The notes below the pieces were generated by a model. It was not told where the DNA came from and made no database searches. It worked only from the letters and a program-made list of their open reading frames with translations. Positions 1-12,084 of a DNA stretch of 32,520 nucleotides are shown one piece after another. This DNA comes from Actinomycetota bacterium (lineage in GTDB: Bacteria > Actinomycetota > Actinomycetes > Actinomycetales > Microbacteriaceae), in contig WLGA01000002.1 of assembly GCA_009703445.1 (NCBI GenBank), positions 1 to 32,520 on the forward strand. Reading direction: 5' to 3'. The position numbers and the translations under genes were made by a program. Position 1 is the first letter of the stretch. The number at the start of each line of letters is the position of its first letter.

Positions 1-146
1 AAGCCGGGTAGGAACGCAAACATGGTTGAAGTTTATCGATTGTTGATTTTGTCTGAGGTGGGTCGTAATCTATTTATGTGCAGGGCTCGGGTCCTGCAAA
101 GTGAACTCGGTAGCCTTCCGGACGGTCGGCGGACCGAGTTTCGCGT

Positions 147-674
147 TTAAGCGCTGATGTCAACTTCCGCGTCAATGAGGGAGTGAATCCTTTTGCGCCA
201 TTCTCCGCCGCGAGAATCGCACCAAGCCAAAGCATCTGCGATCCAGAGAATAGGTTCCTCGTGCCGGCTCAAATGCTGAAATCCGATTGGTGCGTTTTTG
301 TCGACTTTCCGAAGCTCGCTCTTCAACCACTGTTCGTCTTTGGTGATTACCGACTCGTCTCGATCGAATACGAGCGAGTGGCATTCCATCGAAGCGGCAA
401 GATGGACCAGGGCTCGAACGCAATCTTCACGAGCCTCCAACTTGTTCTTGCGTGTGCTGATTACCTTCACAGCAACGATTCCAAGTTCTGAATATTCTTG
501 GATGAGTTTCTTGCGTCTACCGTCCCCCTCGTTGACGAAGTGAATGCTTCTTTGCCCGGGCATCTTTAGGGCCGAAACGCGTTTTCTTAGACGCGGCGCA
601 TCGCCGTCCTGCACCAAAACGCCAATAAACAGATAGTTTTTGGCTTTGGATTCATCTAAGTAAAGGGTGGCCAC
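147..674 (-). CDS. DUF3800-like domain protein (putative RNase H-fold family)
   Basis: 175-aa ORF; N-terminal YLDES motif and C-terminal IADALAW motif resemble DUF3800 proteins; family call by eye. Confidence 0.6.
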   Translation of the reverse strand: MATLYLDESKAKNYLFIGVLVQDGDAPRLRKRVSALKMPGQRSIHFVNEGDGRRKKLIQEYSELGIVAVKVISTRKNKLEAREDCVRALVHLAASMECHSLVFDRDESVITKDEQWLKSELRKVDKNAPIGFQHLSRHEEPILWIADALAWCDSRGGEWRKRIHSLIDAEVDISA

Positions 675-703
675 GATAGCAATTTATCGCCCACCTCAGA
701 CAA

Positions 704-964
704 CTATTCGCTCGGCGGCGCAGACCTTGGCCAAAGGCAAATTGCCAGCGACAAAGCGCCGAACAGGGCCGACAGAATGCCACCCTCGGCGATGTTGATC
801 CAGACATACAAGCCAAAGGCGATCGAGCCGAGTGCCAACACAATCGCAAACGCCCGGTTGCCCTTGCTATAGCGGGTGAGCACGCTGAGCAACAGCGAAC
901 CAATGCTCAATCCCGTGAAACTCATCACGGTGAACAGACCCAAATATTCGTCTAGCATCGGCAT
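704..964 (-). CDS. small hypothetical membrane protein
   Basis: 86-aa ORF with several hydrophobic segments; lies 2 bp from the next same-strand ORF. Confidence 0.6.
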   Translation of the reverse strand: MPMLDEYLGLFTVMSFTGLSIGSLLLSVLTRYSKGNRAFAIVLALGSIAFGLYVWINIAEGGILSALFGALSLAICLWPRSAPPSE

Positions 965-966
965 GA

Positions 967-1233
967 TTACTTCTTCGAAGCCGGGTGATCCATACGCATG
1001 TATACCCCGCCCTTCCTGAGTTCATCAATCATCTGGTTGAGTCGCTTCGCACGGATGTCTGGTCGCACGGCCCGATCAATCCAGGCAACATAATCGTTGC
1101 GCTGGTATGGCGGGCGGTGATCATAATCGGCCCGAACAGCGTTCTCTTCGAGTGCCAACTTCACATCGGCAGGCATTTCATAGAGCTTGCGACGAAGGTT
1201 GCCCTTCTTGTCACGCGGCTCTCGACTGCTCAT
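967..1233 (-). CDS. YdeI/OmpD-associated (OmdA-like) protein
   Basis: 88 aa with RPPYQRNDYVAWIDRA...RLNQMIDELRKGGVYMRM, typical of the OmdA C-terminal region. Confidence 0.7.
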   Translation of the reverse strand: MSSREPRDKKGNLRRKLYEMPADVKLALEENAVRADYDHRPPYQRNDYVAWIDRAVRPDIRAKRLNQMIDELRKGGVYMRMDHPASKK

Positions 1234-1251
1234 GCCTAAAGCCTAAGCGGA

Positions 1252-1998
1252 TTACTTGGTGAAGTAGCCGGTGTCGCCAACGAGAACGGTGTTGTTTGCC
1301 GGAGCCGGAGCCTCGGCGGCCTTCACGATCTCGGCAGCGAACTCTTCAACGTTGTATAGCTTGCCAACGGCTTCCTTACGCGCGTCAATCGCACCTGGGT
1401 TTAGTCGGTCGAGCAGGGTCGCGGTCACGGTGCCCTCGATCATGTCGCCAGACACAACCACAAACTCGATGCCTTTAGCGGTTAGCGCTGGGATCATGTC
1501 GCGAAGCGCATCCTCGCCGGCTCGCTTCGACAGCGCCACCGGAACATACTCGGGCATGGTCTCAACTTCACGGATGAAGTGTGCCTGGTGGCTGGTCACG
1601 AAAACAATCTTTGAGCCTTCGCCAAGCAGCGGAAGCAGGGTGTTGACCAGGTTGACCTGAGCGTCGCGGTTGAGCTTCATTGCATAGTCTTCGCCCTTAC
1701 CGGCTTCCATGCCGCCAGAAGCGTTGAGAACTAGAAGGTCTAGGTTGCCGAACTGATCCTTGAGGGTCGCCGCCAGGGCGTCGATGCTCGAGTAGTCGGT
1801 TAGGTCGGCGCCAACCACAATCGCCTTGCCGCCAGCTTCGATGATGCCGTTGGCAACCTTCTCGGCGCGAACCACCTTGTCGCGGTAGTTGATGGCAACG
1901 GTTGCACCCTTTGCCGCCAGCATGGCAGCTACCTGAGCGCCGATGCCGCGAGATGAACCAGAAACGAAAGCGTGCTTACCTGCGAAAGTGTTAGTCAT
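1252..1998 (-). CDS. SDR family oxidoreductase
   Basis: Nucleotide-binding motif GSSRGIGAQ, NASGG motif, Rossmann-like pattern. Confidence 0.85.
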   Translation of the reverse strand: MTNTFAGKHAFVSGSSRGIGAQVAAMLAAKGATVAINYRDKVVRAEKVANGIIEAGGKAIVVGADLTDYSSIDALAATLKDQFGNLDLLVLNASGGMEAGKGEDYAMKLNRDAQVNLVNTLLPLLGEGSKIVFVTSHQAHFIREVETMPEYVPVALSKRAGEDALRDMIPALTAKGIEFVVVSGDMIEGTVTATLLDRLNPGAIDARKEAVGKLYNVEEFAAEIVKAAEAPAPANNTVLVGDTGYFTK

Positions 1999-2013
1999 GC
2001 CTCAAGTTTAGTT

Positions 2014-3267
2014 TTATTCGGCCTTGGGGACGATGGTTTTGAGACCTCGCAGCGGCGAAGCAAAGATGAACCAGGATGAGAGCAACGCACCGACAGCGGC
2101 AACAAAAACTACTGGGACCATTCCAAACCACGTCGCGAAGGCTCCGGCTAGCAGCGCACTGATCGGCATGACACCCCAGACGAAGAATCGAATCGATGCG
2201 TTCATGCGACCGAGTAGGTGCTCCGGGCATAGGGCCTGGCGAGCACTTACCTGAGTGATGTTGTAAACCAAACCGGTGAATGCAATCACCGACTCAGACA
2301 AGATGACGATCGGTAGAGCGCTGGCATCGCCAATCATCGCGGCAATCGGGAATCCGAAGACCGCAACAGCGCTAAGCACGAGAGCTGCAATTACCGTGTT
2401 TCCTTGACCAATCCATTCGCCAATTTTTGCCGCCGATAACGCTCCTGCGAGACCTGCGCCTGCGGCAGCCGTGAACACCAAGCCATAGAGTGCTGGCGAG
2501 ACATCCATGTTTCTTAGCACCAGAATCGGCACCAACGTGTGCACACCAGAGGTGAAGAAGTTGAAGGTCGCGGTCGACGCTGTGATTCGGCCGATAATTG
2601 GGTGCTTAGTTACGAACTTCACGCCCTCGGTGATCTCATCACGCAGCTTGCCGCGATCCTGCTTGGCAATGGCCGACTCATCCATCTTGATTCGACTGAC
2701 CGAAACCAGGCTCACCAAGAACGAAATAGCATCGGCCAGCATCAAAATCGGTGCTTTCACGATGGTGAGCAAGAACCCGATAACCGCAGGGCCAACCAGC
2801 ATGGATGTCTGCTTCGTCGTTTCTAACGCCGAGTTTGCCTTGGCCATCTGCTCTTTAGGCAGCATGATCGGCAGCACGCTTTGATAGGCGACATCGAAAA
2901 ACACGTTTGCGGCGCTGATTACGGCGGCTCCCACGATGATAAAAGTCATGTTCAAGATGCCGGCCCACCAGGCCAACGGAACTGAGAGCACAACGAGCAT
3001 GCGCACCACGTCGGCAAGAATCATCACGCGACGCTTCATCCAGCGATCGACCCACGCACCAGCCGGTAAGCCAATCAGCAAGAACATACTCATGCCGGCG
3101 GCGTTCATCATTCCGATCTGCCACTCGGAGGCCTGCAACATGGTTACGGCCAACACCGGCAGAGCTAGACCGCTCATCTGGTCGCCGATTGCGCTGACCG
3201 TTTGACCGGCCCATAAGTATTGGAAGTTACGGTTGCGCAGGACCGACGAAGTTTTTTCCGATGACAT
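2014..3267 (-). CDS. MFS transporter
   Basis: 417 aa, about 12 hydrophobic segments, N-terminal RNRNFQYLWAGQTVSAIGDQMSGLALP typical of MFS_3-type exporters. Confidence 0.85.
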   Translation of the reverse strand: MSSEKTSSVLRNRNFQYLWAGQTVSAIGDQMSGLALPVLAVTMLQASEWQIGMMNAAGMSMFLLIGLPAGAWVDRWMKRRVMILADVVRMLVVLSVPLAWWAGILNMTFIIVGAAVISAANVFFDVAYQSVLPIMLPKEQMAKANSALETTKQTSMLVGPAVIGFLLTIVKAPILMLADAISFLVSLVSVSRIKMDESAIAKQDRGKLRDEITEGVKFVTKHPIIGRITASTATFNFFTSGVHTLVPILVLRNMDVSPALYGLVFTAAAGAGLAGALSAAKIGEWIGQGNTVIAALVLSAVAVFGFPIAAMIGDASALPIVILSESVIAFTGLVYNITQVSARQALCPEHLLGRMNASIRFFVWGVMPISALLAGAFATWFGMVPVVFVAAVGALLSSWFIFASPLRGLKTIVPKAE

Positions 3268-3322
3268 GCTGTCAGCCTAGTTACTTCACATCCCAGACTG
3301 CGGAGAGGAAACTCGGGTTAAA

Positions 3323-3354
3323 GAAAAACACCTCCCATTTCTGAGAGGTGTTTT
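3323..3354 (-). terminator. Rho-independent terminator downstream of the tRNA-Ala gene
   Basis: AAAACACCTC...GAGGTGTTTT stem between tRNA-Ala and the MFS gene, with A/T tracts. Confidence 0.65.
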
Positions 3355-3361
3355 CTTGCTG

Positions 3362-3434
3362 TGGAGACTAGGGGGGTCGAACCCCTGACCCCCTGCTTGC
3401 AAAGCAGGTGCTCTACCAACTGAGCTAAGTCCCC
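3362..3434 (-). tRNA. tRNA-Ala (TGC)
   Basis: Reverse complement GGGGACTTAGCTCAGTTGGTAGAGCACCTGCTTTGCAAGCAGGGGGTCAGGGGTTCGACCCCCCTAGTCTCCA folds as a cloverleaf with anticodon TGC. Confidence 0.95.
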
Positions 3435-3504
3435 GGATTGTGAATCTGGGTGGTGCCTTTGTTACTTCGGTTCAGAACCTTCTTTTGGTGAAGAAGCTTC
3501 CTGG

Positions 3505-3578
3505 TGGGCCTAGGAGGACTTGAACCTCCGACCTCTTCATTATCAGTGAAGCGCTCTAACCACCTGAGCTATAGGCCC
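3505..3578 (-). tRNA. tRNA-Ile (GAT)
   Basis: Reverse complement GGGCCTATAGCTCAGGTGGTTAGAGCGCTTCACTGATAATGAAGAGGTCGGAGGTTCAAGTCCTCCTAGGCCCA; anticodon GAT. Confidence 0.95.
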
Positions 3579-3630
3579 GTAGAACCTTTTCGACTTTACA
3601 CGAAATATTTCTACAGTGCAAAATCTCGTA

Positions 3631-4053
3631 TTAGTTGTTGGTGAAACCAACCGAGATTCCGCCGGTAATACGGCCGATAACGTTGAAGATCAGCGCACAA
3701 ACACCGGTCAACAGGGTGCCAAGCACGATGTTGAAGAAAGCCAAGGTGGTGGCGAATGACAAAACACGAGGCAGGCTCAACTGAGCGCCGATGTCTGAAC
3801 CTGAGCCACCGATAACCGAGTTAACCAGGCTGTTCAGCGAACCGAACAGGCCGGTCTGGCTCACAACTGCCCAGAGCAAGGTGAAACCGATGATGGTTGC
3901 GATGCCCATGGCGATGGTTACCAATAGGGCAACACGAACTGCAGACCAGAAATCAATGTGAACCAGCTTTAGCTTGACCTGCTTCTGCGGGGTCATGTTG
4001 CGCTTAACAGCATTGACGGTTGACGCAGCGCCAGCCTTTAATTTGGCTCTCAT
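3631..4053 (-). CDS. DUF3566 domain transmembrane protein
   Basis: 140 aa; 4-bp overlap with the gyrA stop; two hydrophobic segments; conserved position after gyrA in Actinobacteria. Confidence 0.85.
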   Translation of the reverse strand: MRAKLKAGAASTVNAVKRNMTPQKQVKLKLVHIDFWSAVRVALLVTIAMGIATIIGFTLLWAVVSQTGLFGSLNSLVNSVIGGSGSDIGAQLSLPRVLSFATTLAFFNIVLGTLLTGVCALIFNVIGRITGGISVGFTNN

Positions 4054-6590
4054 TCGGTTGCTCCTTCGATGCCCTCTTCACCTTCGGCATCTTCTAGGCC
4101 TTCGGCATTGGTTTCAAGATTACGCTCAGTGTTCTTGGCAAGTCCAATGATGTTGTCATCCTCGTCGAATCGAGCGAAGACAACACCCATGGTGTCGCGA
4201 CCCTTGGCTGGAACTTCGCTAACTGCCGAGCGAACCACCTTGCCCGAGGCTAGAACTACAAGAACTTCGTCTTCTTCGGTGACGATCTGGGCACCAACTA
4301 GATCGCCACGCTTTTCTTCAAGCTTGGCAACCTTGATTCCTAGACCACCGCGGTTTTGTGGGCGGTACTGGTCAACCGAGGTGCGCTTTGCGTATCCACC
4401 TTCGGTGACCACGAAGACGAAGGTTTCGTCTGCGTCGTTGATGACCGATGCTGAAAGCAGGTGATCGCCGCTGCGGAAGTGCATACCGATGTTTCCAGAG
4501 GTGTCACGACCCATCGGGCGAAGGCTCTCGTCGCTTGCCGAGAAGCGGATTGACATTCCCTTGTGCGAAACAAGAAGAAGGTCGTCAGATTCGTTGGCCA
4601 AAAGCGCCGAAACCAGTTCGTCGCCTTCGCGAAGCTTGATCGCGATGATTCCACCGGTGCGAGCGGTGTCATATGCGTCCAGTGCGGTCTTCTTAACCAA
4701 GCCCTCGCGGGTGGCGAGCACTAGGTAAGGAGCCTGCTTGTAATCCTTGAGGTCAAGAACCTGGGCGACCTGCTCATCTGGCTGAAGGGCAAGCAAGTTG
4801 GCAACGTGCTGGCCCTTGGTGTCGCGGCCGGCCTCTAGAACTTCATAGGCCTTGGTGCGATAGACGCGACCCTTGTTGGTGAAGAACAGCAACCAGTGGT
4901 GAGTGGTGGTAACGAAGAAGTGTTCAACCACGTCGTCTGCACGCAGGTTGGCACCCTTCACGCCCTTGCCTCCGCGGTGCTGCTGGCGATAGTTGTCGCT
5001 CTTGGTGCGCTTGATGTAGCCACCGCGGGTGAGCGAGATAACCATCTCTTCTTCAGGGATGAGGTCTTCAACCGAAACGTCGCCATCGAAGCCAGCGATG
5101 ATGGTGCTGCGACGGTCATCGCCGTGCTTGTTTACAACCTCGTCGAGCTCTTCGCTGATGATGCTGCGCTGACGAACTGGGTCGGCAATGATGGCCTTGA
5201 AGTCAAGGATCTGAGCCTCGAGTTCGGCCGCCTCGTCAATGATCTTCTGACGTTCTAGGGCAGCAAGCTGACGCAGCTGCATGTTTAGAATCGCGCGAGC
5301 CTGTAGTTCGTCGATCGAGAGCAAGCCCATTAGGCCATCGCGGGCCTCGTCGACATTTGCGCTCTTGCGAATCAATGCGATTACGGCGTCGAGTGCATCG
5401 AGTGCCTTTAGGTAACCGCGCAGAATGTGGGCGCGCTCTTCGGCCTTCTTTAGGCGGAACTGAGTGCGGCGAACAATTACCTCAACCTGGTGAGCAACCC
5501 AGTTGGTGATGAACCCGTCCAGGCTTAGGGTGCGTGGCACACCGTCAACCAGAGCCAACATGTTGGCGCTGAAGTTCTCCTGAAGCGGGGTCAGCTTGTA
5601 GAGGTTGTTCAGAACGACGCGGGCAACCGCATCCTTCTTCAAAACAACGACCAGGCGCTGACCGGTTCGACCAGAGGTCTCGTCACGGATGTCGGCGATG
5701 CCTGAAAGGCGGCCTTCCTTGACCAAACCGGCGATCTTCTCGGCCAAGTTGTCAGGGTTTACCTGGTATGGCAGCTCGGTGACAACCAGGCAGGTGCGAC
5801 CCTGGAGTTCTTCGACGTTGATGATCGCGCGCATGGTGATTGAACCGCGACCGGTGCGATAAGCCTCTTCGATGCCCTTGCGACCAAGGATGTGTGCACC
5901 GGTAGGGAAGTCTGGGCCCTTGATGCGCTCAATAAGCGCCTCGAGAAGCTCCTCGTTGGTTGCCTCTGGGTTCTTTAGGTACCACTGAGCACCCTCGGCA
6001 ACCTCACGAAGGTTGTGAGGTGGGATGTTAGTGGCCATACCGACCGCAATACCAATCGAACCGTTGATTAGCAGGTTCGGGATACGGCTCGGCAGAACGG
6101 TTGGTTCCTGGGTGCGGCCGTCATAGTTGTCCTGGAAGTCGACGGTGTCTTCGTCGATGTCGCGAACCATTTCCATTGCCAACTGTGCCATGCGGCACTC
6201 GGTGTAACGAGGGGCAGCGGCTGGGTCGTTACCCGGTGAACCGAAGTTTCCCTGACCAGAGATCAACGGGTAGCGAAGATTCCAGTCCTGGGTCAGGCGA
6301 ACCATGGTGTCGTAAATGGCGCTGTCACCGTGTGGGTGGAACTGGCCCATTACGTCACCGACGACGCGGGAACACTTTGAGAACTGCTTGTCTGGGCGGT
6401 AGCCACCGTCGAACATTGCATAAATGACGCGGCGGTGAACCGGCTTTAGGCCATCTCGAACGTCTGGAAGGGCGCGGCCCACGATAACGCTCATTGCGTA
6501 GTCGAGGTAGCTGCGCTGCATTTCGACCTGAAGGTCGACCTGCTCGATGTTGTCGCGCAGCGCTGGGACGTTGGTAGTTTCGTCAGCCAT
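4050..6590 (-). CDS. gyrA: DNA gyrase subunit A
   Basis: [44 protein letters not shown]-terminal beta-pinwheel repeats. Confidence 0.98.
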   Translation of the reverse strand: MADETTNVPALRDNIEQVDLQVEMQRSYLDYAMSVIVGRALPDVRDGLKPVHRRVIYAMFDGGYRPDKQFSKCSRVVGDVMGQFHPHGDSAIYDTMVRLTQDWNLRYPLISGQGNFGSPGNDPAAAPRYTECRMAQLAMEMVRDIDEDTVDFQDNYDGRTQEPTVLPSRIPNLLINGSIGIAVGMATNIPPHNLREVAEGAQWYLKNPEATNEELLEALIERIKGPDFPTGAHILGRKGIEEAYRTGRGSITMRAIINVEELQGRTCLVVTELPYQVNPDNLAEKIAGLVKEGRLSGIADIRDETSGRTGQRLVVVLKKDAVARVVLNNLYKLTPLQENFSANMLALVDGVPRTLSLDGFITNWVAHQVEVIVRRTQFRLKKAEERAHILRGYLKALDALDAVIALIRKSANVDEARDGLMGLLSIDELQARAILNMQLRQLAALERQKIIDEAAELEAQILDFKAIIADPVRQRSIISEELDEVVNKHGDDRRSTIIAGFDGDVSVEDLIPEEEMVISLTRGGYIKRTKSDNYRQQHRGGKGVKGANLRADDVVEHFFVTTTHHWLLFFTNKGRVYRTKAYEVLEAGRDTKGQHVANLLALQPDEQVAQVLDLKDYKQAPYLVLATREGLVKKTALDAYDTARTGGIIAIKLREGDELVSALLANESDDLLLVSHKGMSIRFSASDESLRPMGRDTSGNIGMHFRSGDHLLSASVINDADETFVFVVTEGGYAKRTSVDQYRPQNRGGLGIKVAKLEEKRGDLVGAQIVTEEDEVLVVLASGKVVRSAVSEVPAKGRDTMGVVFARFDEDDNIIGLAKNTERNLETNAEGLEDAEGEEGIEGATE

Positions 6591-6622
6591 GATTTCTCTT
6601 CTCTAAATCTCTCGTCGGCGGC

Positions 6623-8599
<1,977 letters not shown>

Positions 8600-8713
8600 C
8601 TATTTTCACCGTTAGGCCCTATAGAACTGCAGTGGTTTCACTGGCTGATATTCGGGGTAACTAACTAGAAAGAATTTTACCGTGGATGGCAGACATTTAC
8701 AGGGATGTGGAGG

Positions 8714-9211
8714 CTATCCATACGTGTCGCGAGGGCCTCTTCCGGGCACCGATCGCGGGCCTTTTTTCCAGCTCGGCGCGTCTGGCCCGAGCAACTTCAA
8801 ACTTGTGATTTCGACACCCGGATGGGCCTCTCGAATCATGTCCAGAATTTGAATCTGCAGGAGGCGCAATTGGGTCGCCCAAGCGGTCGATTTGCATCGA
8901 ATTGTGAGGGTGCCATTGATCAGTGCTTCCGGATGTGTTGCCGCGGCATTGGTCTCACCGACGATCTGTGCCCAGTTGTTGAAAAGTTCGGCCTCGGCCA
9001 ACTGTGAATCCCAACGGAACGACTTCAATAGGTCATCAAGACCGGTGCCCGCCTTGATTGGGTCGCGACCAGGTTCGAATGGGCGAGAGCTATTTTTTGC
9101 GGCTTTTTCGGCGATTCTCTTGGCATCCCGGCTAAGTCGACCGGTCACCGCTTCGCGCATTCGCCAGTAAAACTCCTGAGCGAAATCCGATTTCTCTGGG
9201 CGCTCAGCCAT
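8714..9211 (-). CDS. dciA: DUF721 / DciA-family protein (putative replicative helicase loader)
   Basis: DUF721-type sequence (LAEAELFNNWAQIVGETNAAATHPEAL...LTIRCKSTAWATQLRLLQIQIL) between recF and gyrB. ORF track starts at 9220; MAERPEK at 9211 is an alternative start. Confidence 0.9.
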   Translation of the reverse strand: MAERPEKSDFAQEFYWRMREAVTGRLSRDAKRIAEKAAKNSSRPFEPGRDPIKAGTGLDDLLKSFRWDSQLAEAELFNNWAQIVGETNAAATHPEALINGTLTIRCKSTAWATQLRLLQIQILDMIREAHPGVEITSLKLLGPDAPSWKKGPRSVPGRGPRDTYG

Positions 9212-10403
9212 TTTCTGCACCGCCGTCGGCCTCGGCCGAGACCTCGCCGTGTTTCACGTGGAACACCGTTGCGATCAATTCTTCCGGAACATCCTCGGCA
9301 ACTGCAGCGGTAATTAGGACCTGCTCGTTGCCGGCAACCATCCCAGCCAGACGGGCGCGACGCCCGGCATCTAGTTCGGCGAAAACGTCATCCAAGATCA
9401 AAATCGGGTCGCCGGTTCGGGTTTCGGCGCGAAGCAAGGCAATCGAAGCCAATCGAAGGGCGAGCGCGTATGACCAGCTCTCGCCGTGGCTCGCGTATCC
9501 CTTGGCGGGCAGAGTTCCAAGCATCAAAACCAGGTCGTCTCGGTGTGGGCCTACCAAAGTGATGCCGCGTTCGAGCTCTTTTGCGCGAACCGTGGCCAAC
9601 TTTGCGCTGTAAAGCGCATCGATTTCGGCGCGATCTGCCGTCTGGATGTACTCCAAATCCTCGGAATCGTCATCATCCCCCCAGCCGCTCGGAATCGCCG
9701 TACCCAACAACGAGCTCTTCACCAGTATGCGCGGCTCATTATTAGCAATCGCAATCGACCGATAGGCCTCAAACAGGTGCGGGCGCAGTCGTTCTACCAA
9801 ATCCACGCGGGCCGCGATGATCTCAGACCCGTATGAAACCAGGCTCTGGTCCCAGGCATCAAGGGTGCTGAGCGCGCTCCCCTTCGCCCCGGTCTGGCGC
9901 GCGGTTTTCAAAAGTGTGTTTCGCTGCTTGAGGACGCGCTCGTAATCGCTGTAAACCCCGGCAAACCTTGGCCAAACCTGAACTACAAGTTCGTCGATAA
10001 ACGCGCGGCGATTGGTTGGGTCGCGCTTGACGATATCCAGATCCTCTGGCGCGAAAGTTACCGAATTCACCAATCCAAGGATGTCTCGCACGCGCGGAGC
10101 TGGTGATTTATTGATTCGGGCCTTGTTGGCGCTGTCCCGATTGAGTTCTAGCTCAATAAGAATGTCGCGATCGGCATGACTTGCCATGGCTCGGATGGCT
10201 GCCTGTGGCTCATCCTGTTTGATTAGCGGCAAGTAACCGGCAACACGGTGGCTGGAAAGGGTGGATAAGTATCTAATCGCCTCGACCAGATTAGTTTTTC
10301 CTTGGCCATTGGGTCCCACCAGCAAATTCACACCGGGCTGAAGGGCGATTTCGGCATTCTTGTAATTACGAAAAGAGGCCAGCGACAGATGCTTAATAAA
10401 CAT
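9204..10403 (-). CDS. recF: DNA replication/repair protein RecF
   Basis: N-terminal LSLASFRNYKNAEIALQPGVNLLVGPNGQGKTNLVEAI Walker A; LILDDVFAELDAGRR. Confidence 0.97.
   Translation of the reverse strand: MFIKHLSLASFRNYKNAEIALQPGVNLLVGPNGQGKTNLVEAIRYLSTLSSHRVAGYLPLIKQDEPQAAIRAMASHADRDILIELELNRDSANKARINKSPAPRVRDILGLVNSVTFAPEDLDIVKRDPTNRRAFIDELVVQVWPRFAGVYSDYERVLKQRNTLLKTARQTGAKGSALSTLDAWDQSLVSYGSEIIAARVDLVERLRPHLFEAYRSIAIANNEPRILVKSSLLGTAIPSGWGDDDDSEDLEYIQTADRAEIDALYSAKLATVRAKELERGITLVGPHRDDLVLMLGTLPAKGYASHGESWSYALALRLASIALLRAETRTGDPILILDDVFAELDAGRRARLAGMVAGNEQVLITAAVAEDVPEELIATVFHVKHGEVSAEADGGAENG
9251..9264. promoter_or_regulatory. parS: degenerate parS in the recF C-terminal codons
   Basis: GTTTCACGTGGAAC, one mismatch to consensus; translates as FHVKH in RecF. 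Confidence 0.6.
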
Positions 10404-10467
10404 CCGTCACCCGCCTCTTTTCAAAAGTTTGTCATTCGCAGCCTAAGGCAGCGATTTTATTGGGTTT

Positions 10468-11640
10468 TTAGCGAACGAGAAGGTTTGGCTGAAGGAGGTA
10501 GCGGTAGCTATCTGAATCGGTCTTTTCCTTGGCACCGTGGCTAGAAATCAGCACTGGCCCCGGCTTGTTCGGGTTGTCGTTGTTGGTGAATGCGATCTTC
10601 ACAAACTCCGAGTGCACGCCTGCCAAACCATCGATTAGGAACTGCGGCTTGAGCGAAACAACAATTTCCTTGCCCTCTAGCTCGGCGCTTATGTTCTCGG
10701 ATGCCTGGGCAGTCTCGTTGCCAGTTGCCTCGAGTGCGACGGCACCCTCATCAAAGCTGTAGCGGAGTGGGCTTTCGCGCTCTAGAACTAGGGAAACGCG
10801 GCGGGTCGAGTCGATTAGATCCTGGGTCGCGATGACCGCAAAGTTCTCGATGTTCTCAGGGAAAAGGCTCTTGACCGGTGGGAAGTTGCCCTTTAGGAGC
10901 AGTGAGGTTACTGAGCGGTTGTTTGCCTTGAAAGCAATCATTTCCCGCTCATCAGATTTGGTAATCGAAATCGAAATCTCACCCTGGTTACCGAAAGTCT
11001 TAGCAACTTCCTGCAGTGTGCGGGCCGGAACCAACGCAACCGCGCCGACGCCAGCCGGGTTTGACTGCCAAGCGGCCTCGCGGAGCGCAACGCGGTAGCG
11101 GTCGGTGGCAACGAATGAGATCGACTTTTCGCCGGCTTCAAGCTGAACGCCTGTAAGCACTGGGGTTACATCATCCTTGGATGCTGCAACAGCAACCTGG
11201 TGCACAGCATTTTGGAATGCCTCACCGGTGATGGTGCCTGAAATTGCTGGGATCTCAGGGAGGGTTGGGTATTCCTCGACCGGCATGGTCAAAAGCGAGA
11301 ACTTGGTTGAACCACAGCTAACTACAACTTTTGAGCCATCGGTGGTGAAATCAACCGGGGCATTTGGTAGCTTGCTAGCGATTTCTGACAACAAGCGGCC
11401 AGATACAAGTACGCGACCTGAAGTCTCTACTTTGGCAACAATCTCTGCCTGGGCTGATACTTCGTAGTCAAAAACAGATAGACGAAGGGCGTTAGCGTCG
11501 GCTTCGATCAGAATTCCGCCGAGAATAGGCAATGTTGTGCGCTGAGGCAGAAGACGAACAGCAAATGAAACGGCGTCACTGAGCACGTCTTTGTTGACTT
11601 GGAACTTCAAAGGTCTCCCCGAATCTGCCTTGGCTATCAA
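10468..11640 (-). CDS. dnaN: DNA polymerase III beta sliding clamp
   Basis: 390 aa; N-terminal FQVNKDVLSDAVSFAVRLLPQRTTLPILGGILIEA, position between dnaA and recF. Confidence 0.97.
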   Translation of the reverse strand: MIAKADSGRPLKFQVNKDVLSDAVSFAVRLLPQRTTLPILGGILIEADANALRLSVFDYEVSAQAEIVAKVETSGRVLVSGRLLSEIASKLPNAPVDFTTDGSKVVVSCGSTKFSLLTMPVEEYPTLPEIPAISGTITGEAFQNAVHQVAVAASKDDVTPVLTGVQLEAGEKSISFVATDRYRVALREAAWQSNPAGVGAVALVPARTLQEVAKTFGNQGEISISITKSDEREMIAFKANNRSVTSLLLKGNFPPVKSLFPENIENFAVIATQDLIDSTRRVSLVLERESPLRYSFDEGAVALEATGNETAQASENISAELEGKEIVVSLKPQFLIDGLAGVHSEFVKIAFTNNDNPNKPGPVLISSHGAKEKTDSDSYRYLLQPNLLVR

Positions 11641-11728
11641 AGCATTGGTTTCTAGGGCTTAATCTTGGCACAGTCCAAGCCGAAAACCGCTCTGTTTAGG
11701 GGTTTTCCTAGTTTTCCGAAGTTTTGTA

Positions 11729-11780
11729 ATTCGTTATAGATTTCTCTAAATATTTAAATCTTTAAAACAAAGTTATTAAC
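11729..11780. other. AT-rich segment, candidate DNA unwinding element of oriC
   Basis: taattcgttatagatttctctaaatatttaaatctttaaaacaaagttattaa beside the DnaA-box cluster. Confidence 0.6.
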
Positions 11781-11783
11781 ACC

Positions 11784-12081
11784 TGTGGAAACTGTGGATA
11801 AGTAGCTGATCAGCAATAGATTCAATCGAACTACATCGGTGAAAGATGTATACACAGCTGTGGATTAATCTGTGGATAACTCGCCTACCTGTGAATTCAA
11901 AAATATCAACTCACAGCTCTAATGCCAGTAATTCACTGAATCATCCAAGTTATCCACAGTTCTCCACAGATATCTTCATATGTTTATTTGTCAACAAATG
12001 ACATAAAAATAGCCCCAGACGAAGTTTCCGGGGCTTTATTCAATTCGAAACCTTAACTTCAAGGTTGAAAGTTGTGGATAA
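11784..12081. other. oriC (dnaN-dnaA intergenic DnaA-box cluster)
   Basis: Perfect TTATCCACA/TGTGGATAA at 11793-11801, 11871-11879, 11950-11958 and 12073-12081; variants at 11859-11867 (TGTGGATTA), 11960-11968 (TTCTCCACA) and 11784-11792 (TGTGGAAAC). Confidence 0.9.
12011..12035 (-). terminator. Rho-independent terminator for dnaA
   Basis: Minus-strand stem AGCCCC...GGGGCT followed by ATTTTTAT. Confidence 0.7.
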
Positions 12082-12084
12082 CTT

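Noticed and set aside
4896-5258. Many antisense or out-of-frame ORFs in gyrA, gyrB, recF, dnaA, ddl, murJ and others (e.g. 4896-5258, 7703-8092, 17371-17997, 23615-24070)
   Set aside because: They lie opposite or within strong conserved genes, show no recognisable family, and are expected in moderately GC-rich coding DNA.
4050-6590. Quinolone-resistance substitutions in gyrA
   Set aside because: The [11 protein letters not shown] segment retains Ser and Asp at the usual key positions.
11986-11999. ATTTGT-CA-ACAAAT inverted repeat inside oriC as a regulator-binding site
   Set aside because: Short AT-rich palindrome that can occur by chance; no known matching regulator could be assigned.
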